Assembly: GCA_963682175.1 (NCBI GenBank)
Contig: OY821777.1
Coordinates: 2,373,501-2,437,500, forward strand
Source: Triglochin maritima
Lineage: Eukaryota; Streptophyta; Magnoliopsida; Alismatales; Juncaginaceae
Direction of reading: 5' to 3'
DNA: 64,000 nucleotides
The translations under genes and the position numbers were made by a program. Each line of letters begins with the position of its first letter. Position 1 is the stretch's first letter. Under the pieces are notes generated by a model. The model saw only the letters and a list, made by a program, of their open reading frames with translations, searched no databases and was not told where the DNA came from. Shown here one piece after another: positions 44,401 to 56,220 of the stretch.

Positions 44401-47400
44401 ACTGTTACACATATCAACATAACCCCAATGCCTCAGAAGAGGCTCCTGTCTAAGCGAGGTAAGGGGGGTCGGATGTACGCAACCCTACCACTGTAAAACA
44501 GTGAGGTTGTTTCCAATTGACCCAAATGATGCAAATGCAACTGACCATCTGTCATTCCACAATAAAAGAAATGCAGATCGTTTAAATAGCCCTTTGATAT
44601 AGTCCATGATGCTCCAAATGTCAAAAAACAACTTAATCTTTGACACAATCCTCGTTGACTGTTGATTGAGAAAAATGTAGTGCGGTCAACTTTCTTTTAT
44701 TAATCAATTTAGTATGGTTAATTTTCATGTAAGTTGATGTCTAATAAAAATATGGTCTGATTGATTATTCAGTTTGCATAATTTGAGACAAATGACGAAT
44801 TGCACCCATGGTTTGGAACCCTAATGCCAATAAACCACATTAGAATAGTCATTGATAATTGATGAAGTCAGTTTTTCTTTAAAAAGAAAAAAAACATGGT
44901 TCACACTTCCACTTGTTATACATGATCAAAAGAGGGGTTGAATAGCACATGAGTTTGAACTTTGAAGAAATACCTGTTTCATGCATTTTCTGATCCTAAC
45001 ATTAACCACTAGTCTTACTTTTCACATGATGTTATGTTAAAGAAGGCAACAAAAAGTCAGGAGAACCCATACTTTCACCCTTTGGAGGTAACATTTTAGC
45101 TGCTTTCACTGTGCTATCTCCCAGGGGATCACCTGTACATGTCAGAATTTTTGATGTGATGTATTCATTCCCTGCAGGTGCTTCAGTAACTCTTTGTTCT
45201 GGTTTTAAAGACTTGTGTGTGTTCCGATTCATGATTTGGGAACTCATACCAGAAGTTACTCTGTTATTGACTAGAGAGTCACATGCAGATTCAGCTAGAA
45301 GCAGGTTGGATCCTCTTCCAGTTGCAGTTGGAGAATCTGGTAGAAGGGGTTCTCTCTGGTGCACGGAAATGGCACATGAGATCTCTCTGGCGTGAATTCC
45401 CGATTCTCCATCTGAATTTCACATAATAATAGAACACTTTAAGAACAGGATTGGCATCACCTATAGATGGTAGATTGTAATAACTTGAGAAAAGTCACAT
45501 CACTGATAGAGATTCATCTTACCAGGGGCATATCTAGGAAATATTTTGTCAGATCCACTAACTGGCATTTGAGTCTCAGGAAAATGTTCTATTGCCTGCC
45601 TAAGAGACAGGTTTGGCAGCAGATCATCAACTCTGCACTTTCTTGAAGAACACTTAGGGCAGCTTGCTTTCTCAATCAAGGCTAAACGAATACCTTAAGA
45701 AGAAATCTCTACAGTTACCAAGTAGCAAATAAGTGGACAATCAGAGAAATGGGGTGTATATTGCTTAACTACAAAAGATTGTTAATTCAGAACATATTCT
45801 TTTCCTTTAAAATAAAAAAGAAGCTTTGATAGCTTGATCAAAAGAAGGGGTGAGCCGTAAAGACATCCTATAAAGACATTATTTTCCAATTTCAATGTCA
45901 TAATGAATGCCATCATATTGAAATGTTTGATGACCACAAATTCATTTTACAGACTCAAATACATCACAAAAGTGCATCACAAGAAATGAAGACATTTGCA
46001 AGAGAGTTGGAGTTGCCCCGATAGAGGAGAAGCTTATACAACATAAATTGAGATGATTTGGACATGTACAAAGAAGACGTATGGAAGCATTGGTTATAAG
46101 TGGAGTGTTGAGCCGTGATGAATACATAAAAAGAGGGAAATGCATACCAAGATTAACTTGGGAAGAAACGGTTAAAAGATGCCTAAAAGATTGGAACACT
46201 CCTAGGGATTAGGCATTGGACAGCAGGGCGTGACAGAAGGTTATTCACGTGCCTGAACTGTGATTTGTTTGAGTTCATTTCTAACCTACCCCAACTAAAT
46301 TGGGATAAAAGGTTTTGTTGTTGTTGTTGTTGCAGTAAGTAAGACATACATGACAATATTTTTATCAATCTCTATCACCACCAAAACCACCTAATCAAGC
46401 TGAATATAAGGTATCTTGGAAAATCTTCATAGAATTTAGTACAGTATATTTACCAACAGTTGGGAGCATGATAGTTTATATTGACAGAATACCATTATAG
46501 ACGAGCCTTTCAAATCTCTAGCGGATAGGGAACTTATGTATTTATTTAAAGAAAAAATACTTACAGCTGTTACAGAAGCTGTGCTGACAGCATGGTATCA
46601 TTACAGCATCTTTGAAGATTTTATTGCATAGGGAGCATTTTAATTCCACTGGCAATTCTGAGTTCACATTGATCAGGCAGCACACCTCTTGTTTGCTGTT
46701 AAACCAGGAAGAACAAGCATGATAATGAAATTAGCTAAGAAATTCTGACTGGACAGTCTCAGAAAGAGATCTAGAATTGCGGCCAACCTGTCCAACAAGC
46801 GCTCGTCTGCTTCAAATGGCCAGACTATCTTGTTTCTATTTTCATCGATGTAGCATGGAATATCATTGCTCTTGTCAACATGTCCTGAAATTTTAAACGA
46901 GAATAGATAAAGCCATGTGCTACAAATCCAGACCTTTTTAAGGGTTAATTGCAGTTTGCCTCCTGACCTTTCGGTCGTTGGCACTTTGCACCCTTAACCT
47001 TTAGAACGTAGCAGTTTGTCTCCCCCGACCTTTCACTTGTTGGCACTTTGCCCATCTCTGTCAGTTTTGACCCCAAAATGACCAAAATGTCATCAACCCG
47101 AAAATCCAAAGTTGCGTCAAAAAATTTGGAAAAAAATATTTAAAAAAATTAATGTTAAAAATAAACAAGATACTATGTGAGGTTATTTTAAATGTTTTTC
47201 TAAAAAAATGTGGTAATTTTAGATTTTCAGGTTGAGGGCAGTTTGGTCATTTTTTGGCCAACAAAAGGGTAAATTGTCACGTTTTAAAGATCATTAGTGC
47301 AAAATGCCAACGACTGAAAGGTCACGGGGGCAAATTGCAATTAACCCTCAAAAAGTTCAAAGATAACACCAACCATACATACCTCTCGACATGGCCTCAC

Positions 47401-49977
47401 TAAGATCACTTCCTTCACCATTTTGAGATCTATTATCACATTTCTCTGGAAACCTATACATAAACAAGAAAAATAAGTAATAATAGCAGCTTCTGACTAA
47501 CGATGTTCACTCGTGTATTAACTAAGCATGATGTCAGTGGGCTTGTGACAAAAAGAAATCTACTAAGCTAAAAATAACACAGAAAAAATCAGCCAGGTTT
47601 CATAAACAATAACACATAACTATATTGTAAATGGTACTCCCCCCTTAAATATTTGAATCAATCAAAATGTGTACATTAGCTATGGTAAGTAACATAGCTC
47701 ATACCACTACACGAGACTTTTTTATGATGTATTTCGTTGTTTTCTTGTGGGGACAAAACTAGCATATTATAAATATATATTGTGTTTGCACAATGAATCT
47801 GGAAAAGAGGAAATGCATCCTAACCACCACAAATAAGTACATATTCCAGGACATGGAAAGAAAAGATAATGGCTATAAAATGTGTGTAATATTGTAATAT
47901 GAAGATATAAACTAATTGAAGTTGCACCTTAGACCAAAGTCAGGTTCAAAATCAGCAGGATTTGCATTGCCGGGACCAGCAGACGAGTTCAGCGTGGAAG
48001 ATTCAATATTATATAGATCATTGCCAAAGTCATCAAAGTTAACAACATCCACATTCTGGTAAGAAGAAGGAAATTATCAGATACGGTTTGTAGAAGCAAA
48101 AGAAAATAACATTTCTAAAGATATGAAGCCAAAGTAATGCACTTAGGCAGTATTAAAATCAGTCAAAAGAACAAAATCTCAACTTATCCCCCAGTCACTC
48201 TATCTTCTTAGCTGCTAGAATTTGCAATTTCAGCAAGTCCATGACATATATTTCAGTATAAATAAAAATATATCTACAGCCTTGTTTCATAAATAAGTTT
48301 CATCATATTTTAATATTCAATGTTATTGGTACTGGAATGTTCTGCCAGCATCACCGCGTATGAACTTGCATTTACGAACTTGTTGATTGACCACATTATA
48401 TTACTAAAACTGATGCACGTACGCAGGCAAGCCAACTTTCTCATTAGAAATAAAATATAAAGCCAAACTACAAAGCTATAACTAGGATTAACCCACTGTA
48501 ATGATTTTTTCACAAAATAATCCTAGCAAATGTCAAGGAAGGGCATTAAAATACCATGAACACAGTAGGATCTTAAAATTATTAAATCCAGATAAGCAAA
48601 GAAATTGAAAATATTAATTAAGAATTTGATGTTGTTTTGTGTATCATTGATTCATCCAACAGGCCATATAAGCAACATCGTCATAAAGGACATCCTGCAA
48701 GCATCGTTGCAATTGACCTGTGAGCAGCTTGCACTTATAAACTTATTGATTAACCACATCATACAAACACAACCTTACAGCAATGATCCAATCATTCACT
48801 CTTTTTCCAAAATGGGTTTCAAAAGAATTCTTCCCAGACAATCATAAAGAGATTCATGTAGTAAAAACCCCACTCATGATCATATCTCTTCCTTGATTAC
48901 ATGTTTGATCATGCAACAATGCCTACTATTACATTTAGATGCGAGGCAGTATGCCCCTATTGTGACTTCCTATAAAAATGAAGCTCATGATAGTAATGAC
49001 TAATGACCAAGTGTCCTTTGTGAAGAAAATTAATATTTCACTCCACCCTTTATAAATTTTATCGAAATTGCTTCTTTTCGCATATTCTCCTCACAATGAT
49101 ATTGTGTTTCCATTCTAAACACACCATTTGAAAACAAGTAGAAATGTTTTGGAATGAGACTAAAAATATGTAATGGATTGAGAGTTGAGGCAATCATTAG
49201 GCTTGACTCTGAGACAATATTAACATCAAAACTACAGTCCTTGCCAAATTTGTGATTTTCTTTCAGTTTCAGCTTTTAAAAGAAAACCCAAAACCCTACA
49301 AGAAAAAACAACACAATACATTTTACTTTGGTATTGCTTCTTTTCATACATTTCCAGAACTAATCTCATCATATGTCTAAAACCTCCACGACACAATCAA
49401 AACTCTGTACCCTAAACAAGCTTATGATCATCAACTAAACCAACTACACATAAAATAACAGGTCAAACCTAGCCCTTAGAACTACTCGTAAACCAATCAA
49501 GTCAATCTCAAGAAGCGAAACAACGAACCTGAGAAGGAGAATGCACAAGCTCATCCAGCCGATTAGCGGCAGAAATCACTTTCCTGAACGAAACAAACCA
49601 ACAGATAAACAAAGAAAGCCTCCAAATCTCACAAAAAAACCCGCAAAGACTCGATCGAACACACACAGAACGGCGGGGACTCGTCTGATCACGACGCTCG
49701 ACCCCGCAGGGATCACGAACTCCTCGTCCTCGTACGCTGTAACAACATAAATAAATAAATAACACGAAACCCGTAGCGAAACCTAGAATGACTGGATCGG
49801 ATGCGCACCTGCGCCGGTGTCGGCGTCGGAGACGACGAGGTCGAAGTCTTTGCAGAGGTTGAGATTCTTCTGGTCGACGATGCGGGCGCGGAGATCGCGG
49901 ACGAGGATGGAGGCGCGGCCGCGGAGGTCGACGGCGTCGAAGCCCGCGTTGCTCCGGAATTTGAAGCGGACCGACAT
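41457..49977 (-). CDS. DWNN-RING-zinc-knuckle protein, RBBP6/PQT3-like E3 ligase
   Basis: Likely nuclear ubiquitin ligase or RNA 3'-processing factor. Exons: 49809-49977, 49667-49736, 49529-49583, 47928-48055, 47383-47453, 46788-46884, 46565-46695, 45523-45693, 45079-45411, 43266-43313, 43072-43109, 42837-42930, 42558-42771, 42357-42473, 41457-42141. Phases agree for 806 residues. Residues 1-76 are the ubiquitin-like DWNN domain (MSVRFKFRS...SSVVIRRVP). A RING/U-box-like motif starts at C217 (KCSLC...CCQHSFCNSC...CPKC). A CCHC knuckle is at about 442-455 (CYTCGSPDHLFRDC). The tail is SR/K/H-rich. The exon 2 donor (CT|GTGTG) is chosen by phase and is the weakest join. Here the RING precedes the knuckle, whereas PQT3 and RBBP6 have the knuckle first. 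Confidence 0.88.
44415..44520 (-). mobile_element. Au-like SINE remnant in DWNN intron 9
   Basis: On the minus strand GGAAACAACCTCAC, GGTTGCGTACATCCGACCC and a GGGAGC...CATTGGGG-like end match the 3' body of the plant Au SINE as I remember it. The tRNA-like head is not clear. Confidence 0.5.
45925..46340 (+). mobile_element. 3' fragment of a LINE in DWNN intron 7
   Basis: Conceptual translation on the plus strand gives the familiar end of plant LINE reverse transcriptase ORFs (LRWFGHVQRR, with a stop in place of Trp here, then LTWEE and LKDWN), then a short 3' region ending in (GTT)n at about 46316-46333. It is opposite in direction to the host gene and broken by stops. Confidence 0.7.
46934..47355. 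mobile_element. MITE with long inverted ends in DWNN intron 5
   Basis: A 422 bp element. Its ends share CTTTTT(A/G)AGGGTTAATTGCA, TTTGCC, GACCTTTC and CGTTGGCA as inverted repeats of about 55 bp with few mismatches. No clear target-site duplication was found. Confidence 0.75.
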
Positions 49978-51388
49978 GGTTAGGAGACGGAGGTGGATTG
50001 AGAGGGGGTATCGGAAGAAATCGAAATTATCGAAATCGTCGGATTTCTATGTATATAACATCACCAAGATCCAGCGAAAGACATGACTTCCTTTTTTTCT
50101 GTTAAGTCCATTGTAATCTTACCATTATATTAAATACGATTAATTTATAATTAGTAACTACCGTTAGATCATTTTATTAGCATAACTGTTGTATTGTTAA
50201 TTTACCATACAATTCTAGATATCATATAAAATGATTACAATTTTTTATGATTTTTAATATTCTCATTCTATTTATGTTGTAAATTAAGATCTACGGTTTG
50301 GATTTTCAATTTGCGTTCATTTCACATCTCTAAATATTATGTAAAACATATTCCAAATTTTTTTATTTTCGACGATTCTGATTTTCAATTTAAAGTTTAG
50401 ATGTAATTTTATTATCTAACGTAACTGTGTGTCAATGAAATTTAAGGATAGTGGTCTCGTATACATATATAGGCTTGATTGGGATTTTTGCTTGAATGCA
50501 CATTCAAAAACTATTTATTAGACTTTGAAATACTCACTCCAACCACTATTTGCGTTGGTACACTCACCACCCTTAACGTCGTGACCCCAAAAACTAACAC
50601 CATCCTTCTTTAGGTTATATTAGATGGGCATTAAGATGTTAGTATTATCATCAAAGCAGCTAAATCACGACCTCAATCTTGGAATCCACGTGTTATTCAC
50701 TTATTCCCAACCTAGATTGAAGTAACAACCTATTCTCAAAGATGTCCCAAAAAATCCAAAGATTATGGATTTTGGGAGGTTTTGATTACGAATGTTTGAT
50801 GTTAAATATTGTAAGTATTATAACTTTAGTTTGTTATTCGTTTATCCATTTGACAAAGTTTTATCATTTAACCATTTACCAATTCTTATATCGATTTTAG
50901 TATCCATTAAGTTTTAACCATTTAACCGCTTGTAACCATTTCATTAAATAAAATGGGTAAGGTCATGGGTAGAGTTAAAAATAAAGTGCATTTTATCCCC
51001 CTTTTAGTACTGCCTGATTCGTTCAAATTCGCGACACGCCAACACCTTTTCTACGCTTCTTGTTTGCATTTTTAACGTTTTTAGTTTATTCGTTATAATT
51101 AGTTTAAAATAGTTTATTTGAATATCTTTGGTACAAAAATAATACTCGCATACCCGACCGACACAAACCCAACCCGAAACTGAACCCGACCCAACCCACT
51201 GGCTCAACCCGTGCTCAGGATCCTGCTTGTCGTGTCGAGCCCAGCCCAACAAGACAAGCCGAACGGGGTGGGTCGGTACCCATGTCTACAATTTGTCTTA
51301 CTGGTTTTTCAATTGTTGACACTTAAGATAAAGTAGTTACAACTCTTTATCTTTTTGATTGTTGGAACTTTGCCTATCTTATATGTAA
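49978..51388. other. Intergenic upstream of the DWNN gene
   Basis: The first 100-200 bp should hold the 5' UTR and promoter of the minus-strand DWNN gene. A patch at about 51140-51280 with repeated CCCGAC and AACCC motifs looks like a decayed small element. No coding sequence was recognised. Confidence 0.4.
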
Positions 51389-51402
51389 GGGCACCCTTAA
51401 CG

Positions 51403-51574
51403 GGGGTGCCCCGCCCGGGCGCCATGGTCGGGCGCCCAGGCGCACCCCCGTTAACGGGCGGGGCGCCCGTGGGGCGCCCGCCCGGGCCACCCGCCCGGGC
51501 GCTTGCCCGGGCGGTGGGCGTCCCGGGCAGACGCCCGGGCGCCCATGGGAGGGGGACACGTGTCCCCCTCCCAT
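51403..51574. repeat. CCCGGGCGCC palindromic block of the Harbinger element
   Basis: Dense dyads of GCCCGGGC, GGGCGCCC and GGGGGACACGTGTCCCCC immediately inside the left end. A shorter set (GGGCGCCCGG, GCCCGGGCGC) sits at the right end. Confidence 0.85.
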
Positions 51575-51708
51575 TGGTTATTATTATTATTTTTTTGAAA
51601 ATTTTTTTGTTTGGGTTTTGTTATTAATGGATTGGGTATTTGTTATAAATGTGGGGTAATAAATTTTTGTAAGTAATTAAAATTAAGAAATTTCCAGAAC
51701 CAATACAC

Positions 51709-51852
51709 TGTTTAATCACGGGTGCAATTTTTGATCACGGGTGCACTATTTTCAATCACGCGTGCACTTTTTGCAATCACGCGTGCACTGTTTGCAATCA
51801 CGCGTGCACTATTTGCAATCACGCGTACACTATGTGCAATCACGCGTGAACA
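51709..51852 (+). repeat. Tandem repeat upstream of the Harbinger transposase
   Basis: About six units of 20-22 bp, CAATCACGCGTGCACTATTT with variants, just before the likely promoter of the transposase frame. Confidence 0.85.
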
Positions 51853-51956
51853 GTGCAACAAATACCTCCAAACCCTCCCAACTATAAATACATCTATTTA
51901 TCTCCTGATTCCTCACATTTCCTTAACTTCTCAACTTGTAGCTTCTTCTCTCATCA

Positions 51957-52772
51957 ATGTCGGATAATAGTTTAAACTCCGGTCAATCGGGCGATGATAA
52001 CTGGAATGAGACATTAAATCTAATGGACCGTGCTATTGAATTAGCCGGACAGGCTGTTTACGAAAGGACTACACGTCCTAAGCAGCGTCGAAGGAGAACG
52101 ACGAACCCAGATAGAGATCGTGAACTAGGTTACAGACGCCTTGTAGACGATTATTTCTCTGACAACCCTGTGTATTCTGATACTCTTTTCAGGACAAGAT
52201 TTCGGATGAGAAAGCATGTCTTCCTGCGCATCCACAATGTCATCGAAGCATCTGATGTCTTCTTCCAACGAACACCGGACGCAACTGGTAGGATGAGCAT
52301 CTCCGGTCTACAAAAAAGTACGGCAGCAATGCGAATGCTAGCATATGGCGTTGCCGCTGATGGGATCGATGAGTACATACGAATGAGTGCGGCAACATCC
52401 AGAAATGCTCTCCTCAAATTCTGTGAAGGTGTTATTCGCATCTTCGGCCCTGAGTATTTACGTCGGCCAACTGCAAATGACTTGGCACGCCTACTTTACG
52501 TTGGTGAGCAACGTGGGTTTCCAGGTATGATGGGGAGTATCGATTGTATGCACTGGGAGTGGAAAAACTGCCCAGCTGCTTGGAAGGGACAACATCAAGG
52601 ACGTGCTGGGAAAGCAACTCTGATCCTTGAGGCGGTGGCATCGTACGACTTATGGATCTGGCACTCCTTCTTCGGAATACCGGGTTCATGCAATGACTTG
52701 AACGTCCTGCAACAATCTCCGGTTTTCGACAACATACTAGAAGGCCGAGCACCACCTGGGTGGGTTGGGTGA
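51957..52772 (+). CDS. PIF/Harbinger transposase, C-terminally truncated
   Basis: A 271-residue frame from ATG 51957. FRTRFRMRKHVFLRI and the following segment match the helical N-terminal part of HARBI1/ALP1-like nucleases. The catalytic core shows the first Asp (GSIDCMHWEWKNCP) and the second (GIPGSCNDLNV), then the frame stops at APPGWVG. The third acidic residue and about 150 residues are missing, replaced by the element's terminal region with a doubled GCTGACGTGGCAGAGAGAGA. It cannot be catalytic alone. Confidence 0.85.
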   Translation: MSDNSLNSGQSGDDNWNETLNLMDRAIELAGQAVYERTTRPKQRRRRTTNPDRDRELGYRRLVDDYFSDNPVYSDTLFRTRFRMRKHVFLRIHNVIEASDVFFQRTPDATGRMSISGLQKSTAAMRMLAYGVAADGIDEYIRMSAATSRNALLKFCEGVIRIFGPEYLRRPTANDLARLLYVGEQRGFPGMMGSIDCMHWEWKNCPAAWKGQHQGRAGKATLILEAVASYDLWIWHSFFGIPGSCNDLNVLQQSPVFDNILEGRAPPGWVG

Positions 52773-52859
52773 GCTGACGTGGCAGAGAGAGAAGCTGACG
52801 TGGCAGAGAGAGAGTGCAGGGCGCCCGGGGTAGCCCGGGCGCTGTTAAATATGCTCTAA

Positions 52860-55229
52860 GGAAACGAATTTGAAGCGTTGGAAGGAAGCTAAAATCATAA
52901 TAAAATAAGGTCTAATTGAGGATTTAATTTGGCAATAACTGTGATTTAAGAAAGGGGTTACGTTTTGGATACCTTTTATCCTACTTAAGCAATATTAAGG
53001 TTGGAAGAAAAGGAAGTTGTTCTCACCCTAAAACCCTACTCGACTGCAGTTGACGGCGACGCTGACGGCGGAACGTGAACAGAGGACGCGGCCAGAGATT
53101 GGAAGCACGAACCTATCGGAGGTATGCCTTTGGTATATGCTTGAACGTTCATCGTAGTTGGTCATGTCGAGGGTCGAGTTGTCAGCTCACCCTCAACCTA
53201 CCTCGCCGTGAGGTAGGAGGTTGACGTCGGAGTCGTTGTCGAGGTCGCGGGAGGAACCCTATTGGGAACCGCTAGAGGGTTCCGCTTGTCGAAGGAGATC
53301 ACCGTGGATGCCGCTAATGGAGGCCACGCATCGGTGCAGATCGTGGTCGTCGATCTCGTAGTTGGAGTTCGTCGAAGTCTGGATCGTTACTGGAGCAGTC
53401 GCGTGCGCGAGGAGAAGGGACGAAGTCGGAGTACACGCGATGGTCGCCGCCATGCGCGAAGGTGAGAGGCCTTGGTGGCTGGATCGGAAGAAGAAGAAGG
53501 AAAGAGGAGGAAGAGGAAGAAGAGGGTGACGGCTGGTTGGTTTGATAATTGGGTGAATTGCATGTTGGCCCACACGTTTTGGGTTTTGCGATGGAAGGAT
53601 TTAAATGCTGACATTTTACATGTTAGGTTTATGGTTTACAGTATTGCACTTTCTACCTAGTCTTTTATGAATATTACGATTTAATGTTTTGGGTGAATGA
53701 CATTTAGTACCCATGCCCTTTATAATATTGGGTTTAGGATTTTGGGTTAATTGTTTTTCCTACTCTAGATTGTTAGATATCGGGCTTTTACATCAAACAA
53801 CATAATTGTGTTTTCTACGACCGTTAGTTATTGTGCTTTTAAATGGTATAATCGCACCCTCAGCCTTGAATTTCTGTATTATTGTTTTACAGAAAATAGA
53901 TGATATTTGCCTCCCTTAGTTAATTGGAAAGAACACTGGTAAATAATAACAAATTGACTGTATTGGCACTACTGGCTCTTAATGAGCAATACTGGCCTGT
54001 TGAGGCGATAGTCTCTGAGGAGACGTGTGGCAGCAATAAGTCCACAGAATTAGATCTGATTTCTACCGTGACACAAGTTGGTGTATGTGATCCTCACATT
54101 AATTAATGAAAGTTTTAATTGATGATGTTAGTAGTGATGATTAATGTATGGTAGTGAGGATGAGTCATACACCAACTGGAAGACCACATGTGCCTGCGGT
54201 GGGAGATCCATAGGATTCCCGCACTAGTATGATTGTATCGGCTAACTGAACTGACGGATGATAATGTTAATTATTAATGTTATGGGGACTGCCCGTATTG
54301 TATTGACCGTACTTACTGAAAGAAATGATAAAGTGGTATTGTAATTAATAACTATTGGATTATCTTCACTGTGATTAATGAATTGATAATTGGTTTCACC
54401 GACTACGTGAGAATTGGTTTTTGCTGCCCGAAGGCATACTGGGTTTTCTTTATGAAAACTCATTCGTTGTATGATGGTCGTTTTGCAGGTATTACCGAGT
54501 AGGTAGCCTGTGCTGGATAACCTTGGGGGACTCTGTGCACCGGGAACTGATGTGTTCTATGTTACTGTTATTTGTCCTTTTATGCTATCGAGTCATGTCA
54601 TTACTTTCGATTTCTCAAATCTTTTGAATTATCTTATTCTGGATTGTTATGGAGCTCCAATTATTCTCTCTTTGTTTCTTTACTGTTTTATCGTTTTCTT
54701 GTGACGTTCCTTGTTTCCACGAGAACTCTGATTTTGACTTCTGTGTTGACCCGTGCGGAACCGGGACGTTAGCAAACTGTATATGATTTGAACTTGAAAG
54801 TACATTTACCTTTGCCAACGAAAAAAAGATGTTACCATCAGACCACTCTCAGTGAGCAAAACAAATACGAAGATTTTCCATCTTGATAAGACACTTTGAT
54901 ATGTTTGCACAAATACACGAAACTATAATTGCATGCTATTAATGCTATATTTTGGAATTCACTCGTTTCAATATGCTTGACTTGCGGCTTGATCATTTTT
55001 TGTAATCTTTGAAACCATTATCTGAATCATCAAACACATTATATTATATAATATACGACTCGAAAAGTTGCCCAAATTCTGCCTTAATCAAGTGATTGGG
55101 TAGGTATATGCTTTAACAGTCTGGTTAGTACTCTGGCTGAAAAATCATGAGAATATAACATAAAATTTCACAAAATTCTTAGAGGTTTGACAATCCACAG
55201 ACCACCACTAACCATGATAAAAATTCTTA
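52860..55229. other. Unassigned sequence
   Basis: A GC-rich patch at about 53030-53480 begins with ACCCTAAAACCCTA, looks like a 5' UTR or decayed coding sequence, and has short frames on both strands, none recognised. The part at 54480-54780 ends in an ACCCGTGCGGAACCGGGACG stretch. No gene is called. Confidence 0.35.
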
Positions 55230-55769
55230 GAGTTTTGAGAATATAACGGTCCTAAGACCGTCACTGACCATGACCTGAACGATCCGGTCATCAACTCTCT
55301 CTCTTTAAAATCAGCTTTCACTCTCTTCCATATCAGTTTTCTCTTTCCTCAACCCACCTTCTTCTCTTTCATACACTATTCATCTCTTAACCACAACCCA
55401 CAACAACCTACCTCTCTCCTCCACATCATTTCAGGGTCCATTTTGATAAAAATATAAAAAAAAATATAAAAAATCAAAAAAATTATAAAACGTATTTTCG
55501 GAAAAAAAAATTAAAAAATTCAAACAAAAAATTAAAAAAATCAAAACAAAAACAAAAAAAATCAAAAAATAATAAAACAAATGCGAATTCAAACAAAAAA
55601 ATCAAAACAAAAATAAATAAAAAAAAACAAATAATCAAAAAATTCAAACGACCGGGTCGACGACCCGGTCATCTACAACCGAAGATTTTAACCAAAAAAA
55701 ATATTTTTTTACTCACGACCGGGTCGTGACCCTGGGATGACCTGAGTTTTATCCCGTTAAGGGATGCTC
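55230..55769. mobile_element. Non-autonomous Harbinger-like element, copy 1
   Basis: Right end GTTAAGGGATGCTC followed by TAA. Left end GAGTTTTGAGAATATAACGG preceded by TTA. It contains long pyrimidine-rich sequence, an A/T-rich core and GACCGGGTCGACGACCCGGTC palindromes. An inverted, somewhat diverged copy lies at 58496-59031. Confidence 0.6.
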
Positions 55770-56220
55770 TAAATGTCGTTCTACGTGGAACAACAATTGA
55801 AACAGCATGCTGCAGTGCGTTAAGTGCATTATTTTGTTTTGAAGGTGACTAAAGTTACAAAACAAATAAGGCAAACTTAAATAATACAACAATTGCGAAT
55901 TCACATCAGAGACAAATAGACCCTCAAGACGAACCATCGTTGGTGTACTCTAACGAAGCTTATGTTACACTCCTTTAATTACTGACGCTTAAGTGGGTCT
56001 TTCACTCTTTCGGCCCACTAAGCTCTCCAGCCTTCATTTTTTGGAAACATATAACAGACTTGGGTTTCCAATCATTCGACATATTTCCATAGGTACACTG
56101 TACTATGTTTCTTTCGATATTTTCTTCGGTGATATACTGATACGTAAATATTGTGAAGGAGAGGCTTGTTCTAGACTTCTGGTGTGTAAATATGTAACAT
56201 ACATTTTAAGGAAAAATTAT
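55770..56220. other. Intergenic, nothing recognised
   Basis: AT-rich sequence between two small elements, with no coding or repeat signature. Confidence 0.4.

Larger units (their letters stand above)
51389..52856. mobile_element. PIF/Harbinger-type element, internally deleted
   Basis: A 1,468 bp element flanked by TAA (51386-51388 and 52857-52859), the 3 bp duplication of this superfamily. The ends are GGGCACCCTTAACGG and the inverse of GAGCATATTTAACAG, followed by GCCCGGGCGC-rich palindromes on both sides. It contains a truncated transposase frame. Confidence 0.85.

Noticed and set aside
53259..53660. Possible small genes in the GC-rich patch after the Harbinger element
   Set aside because: Frames on both strands are short, with no recognisable motif or splice pattern; left as unassigned.
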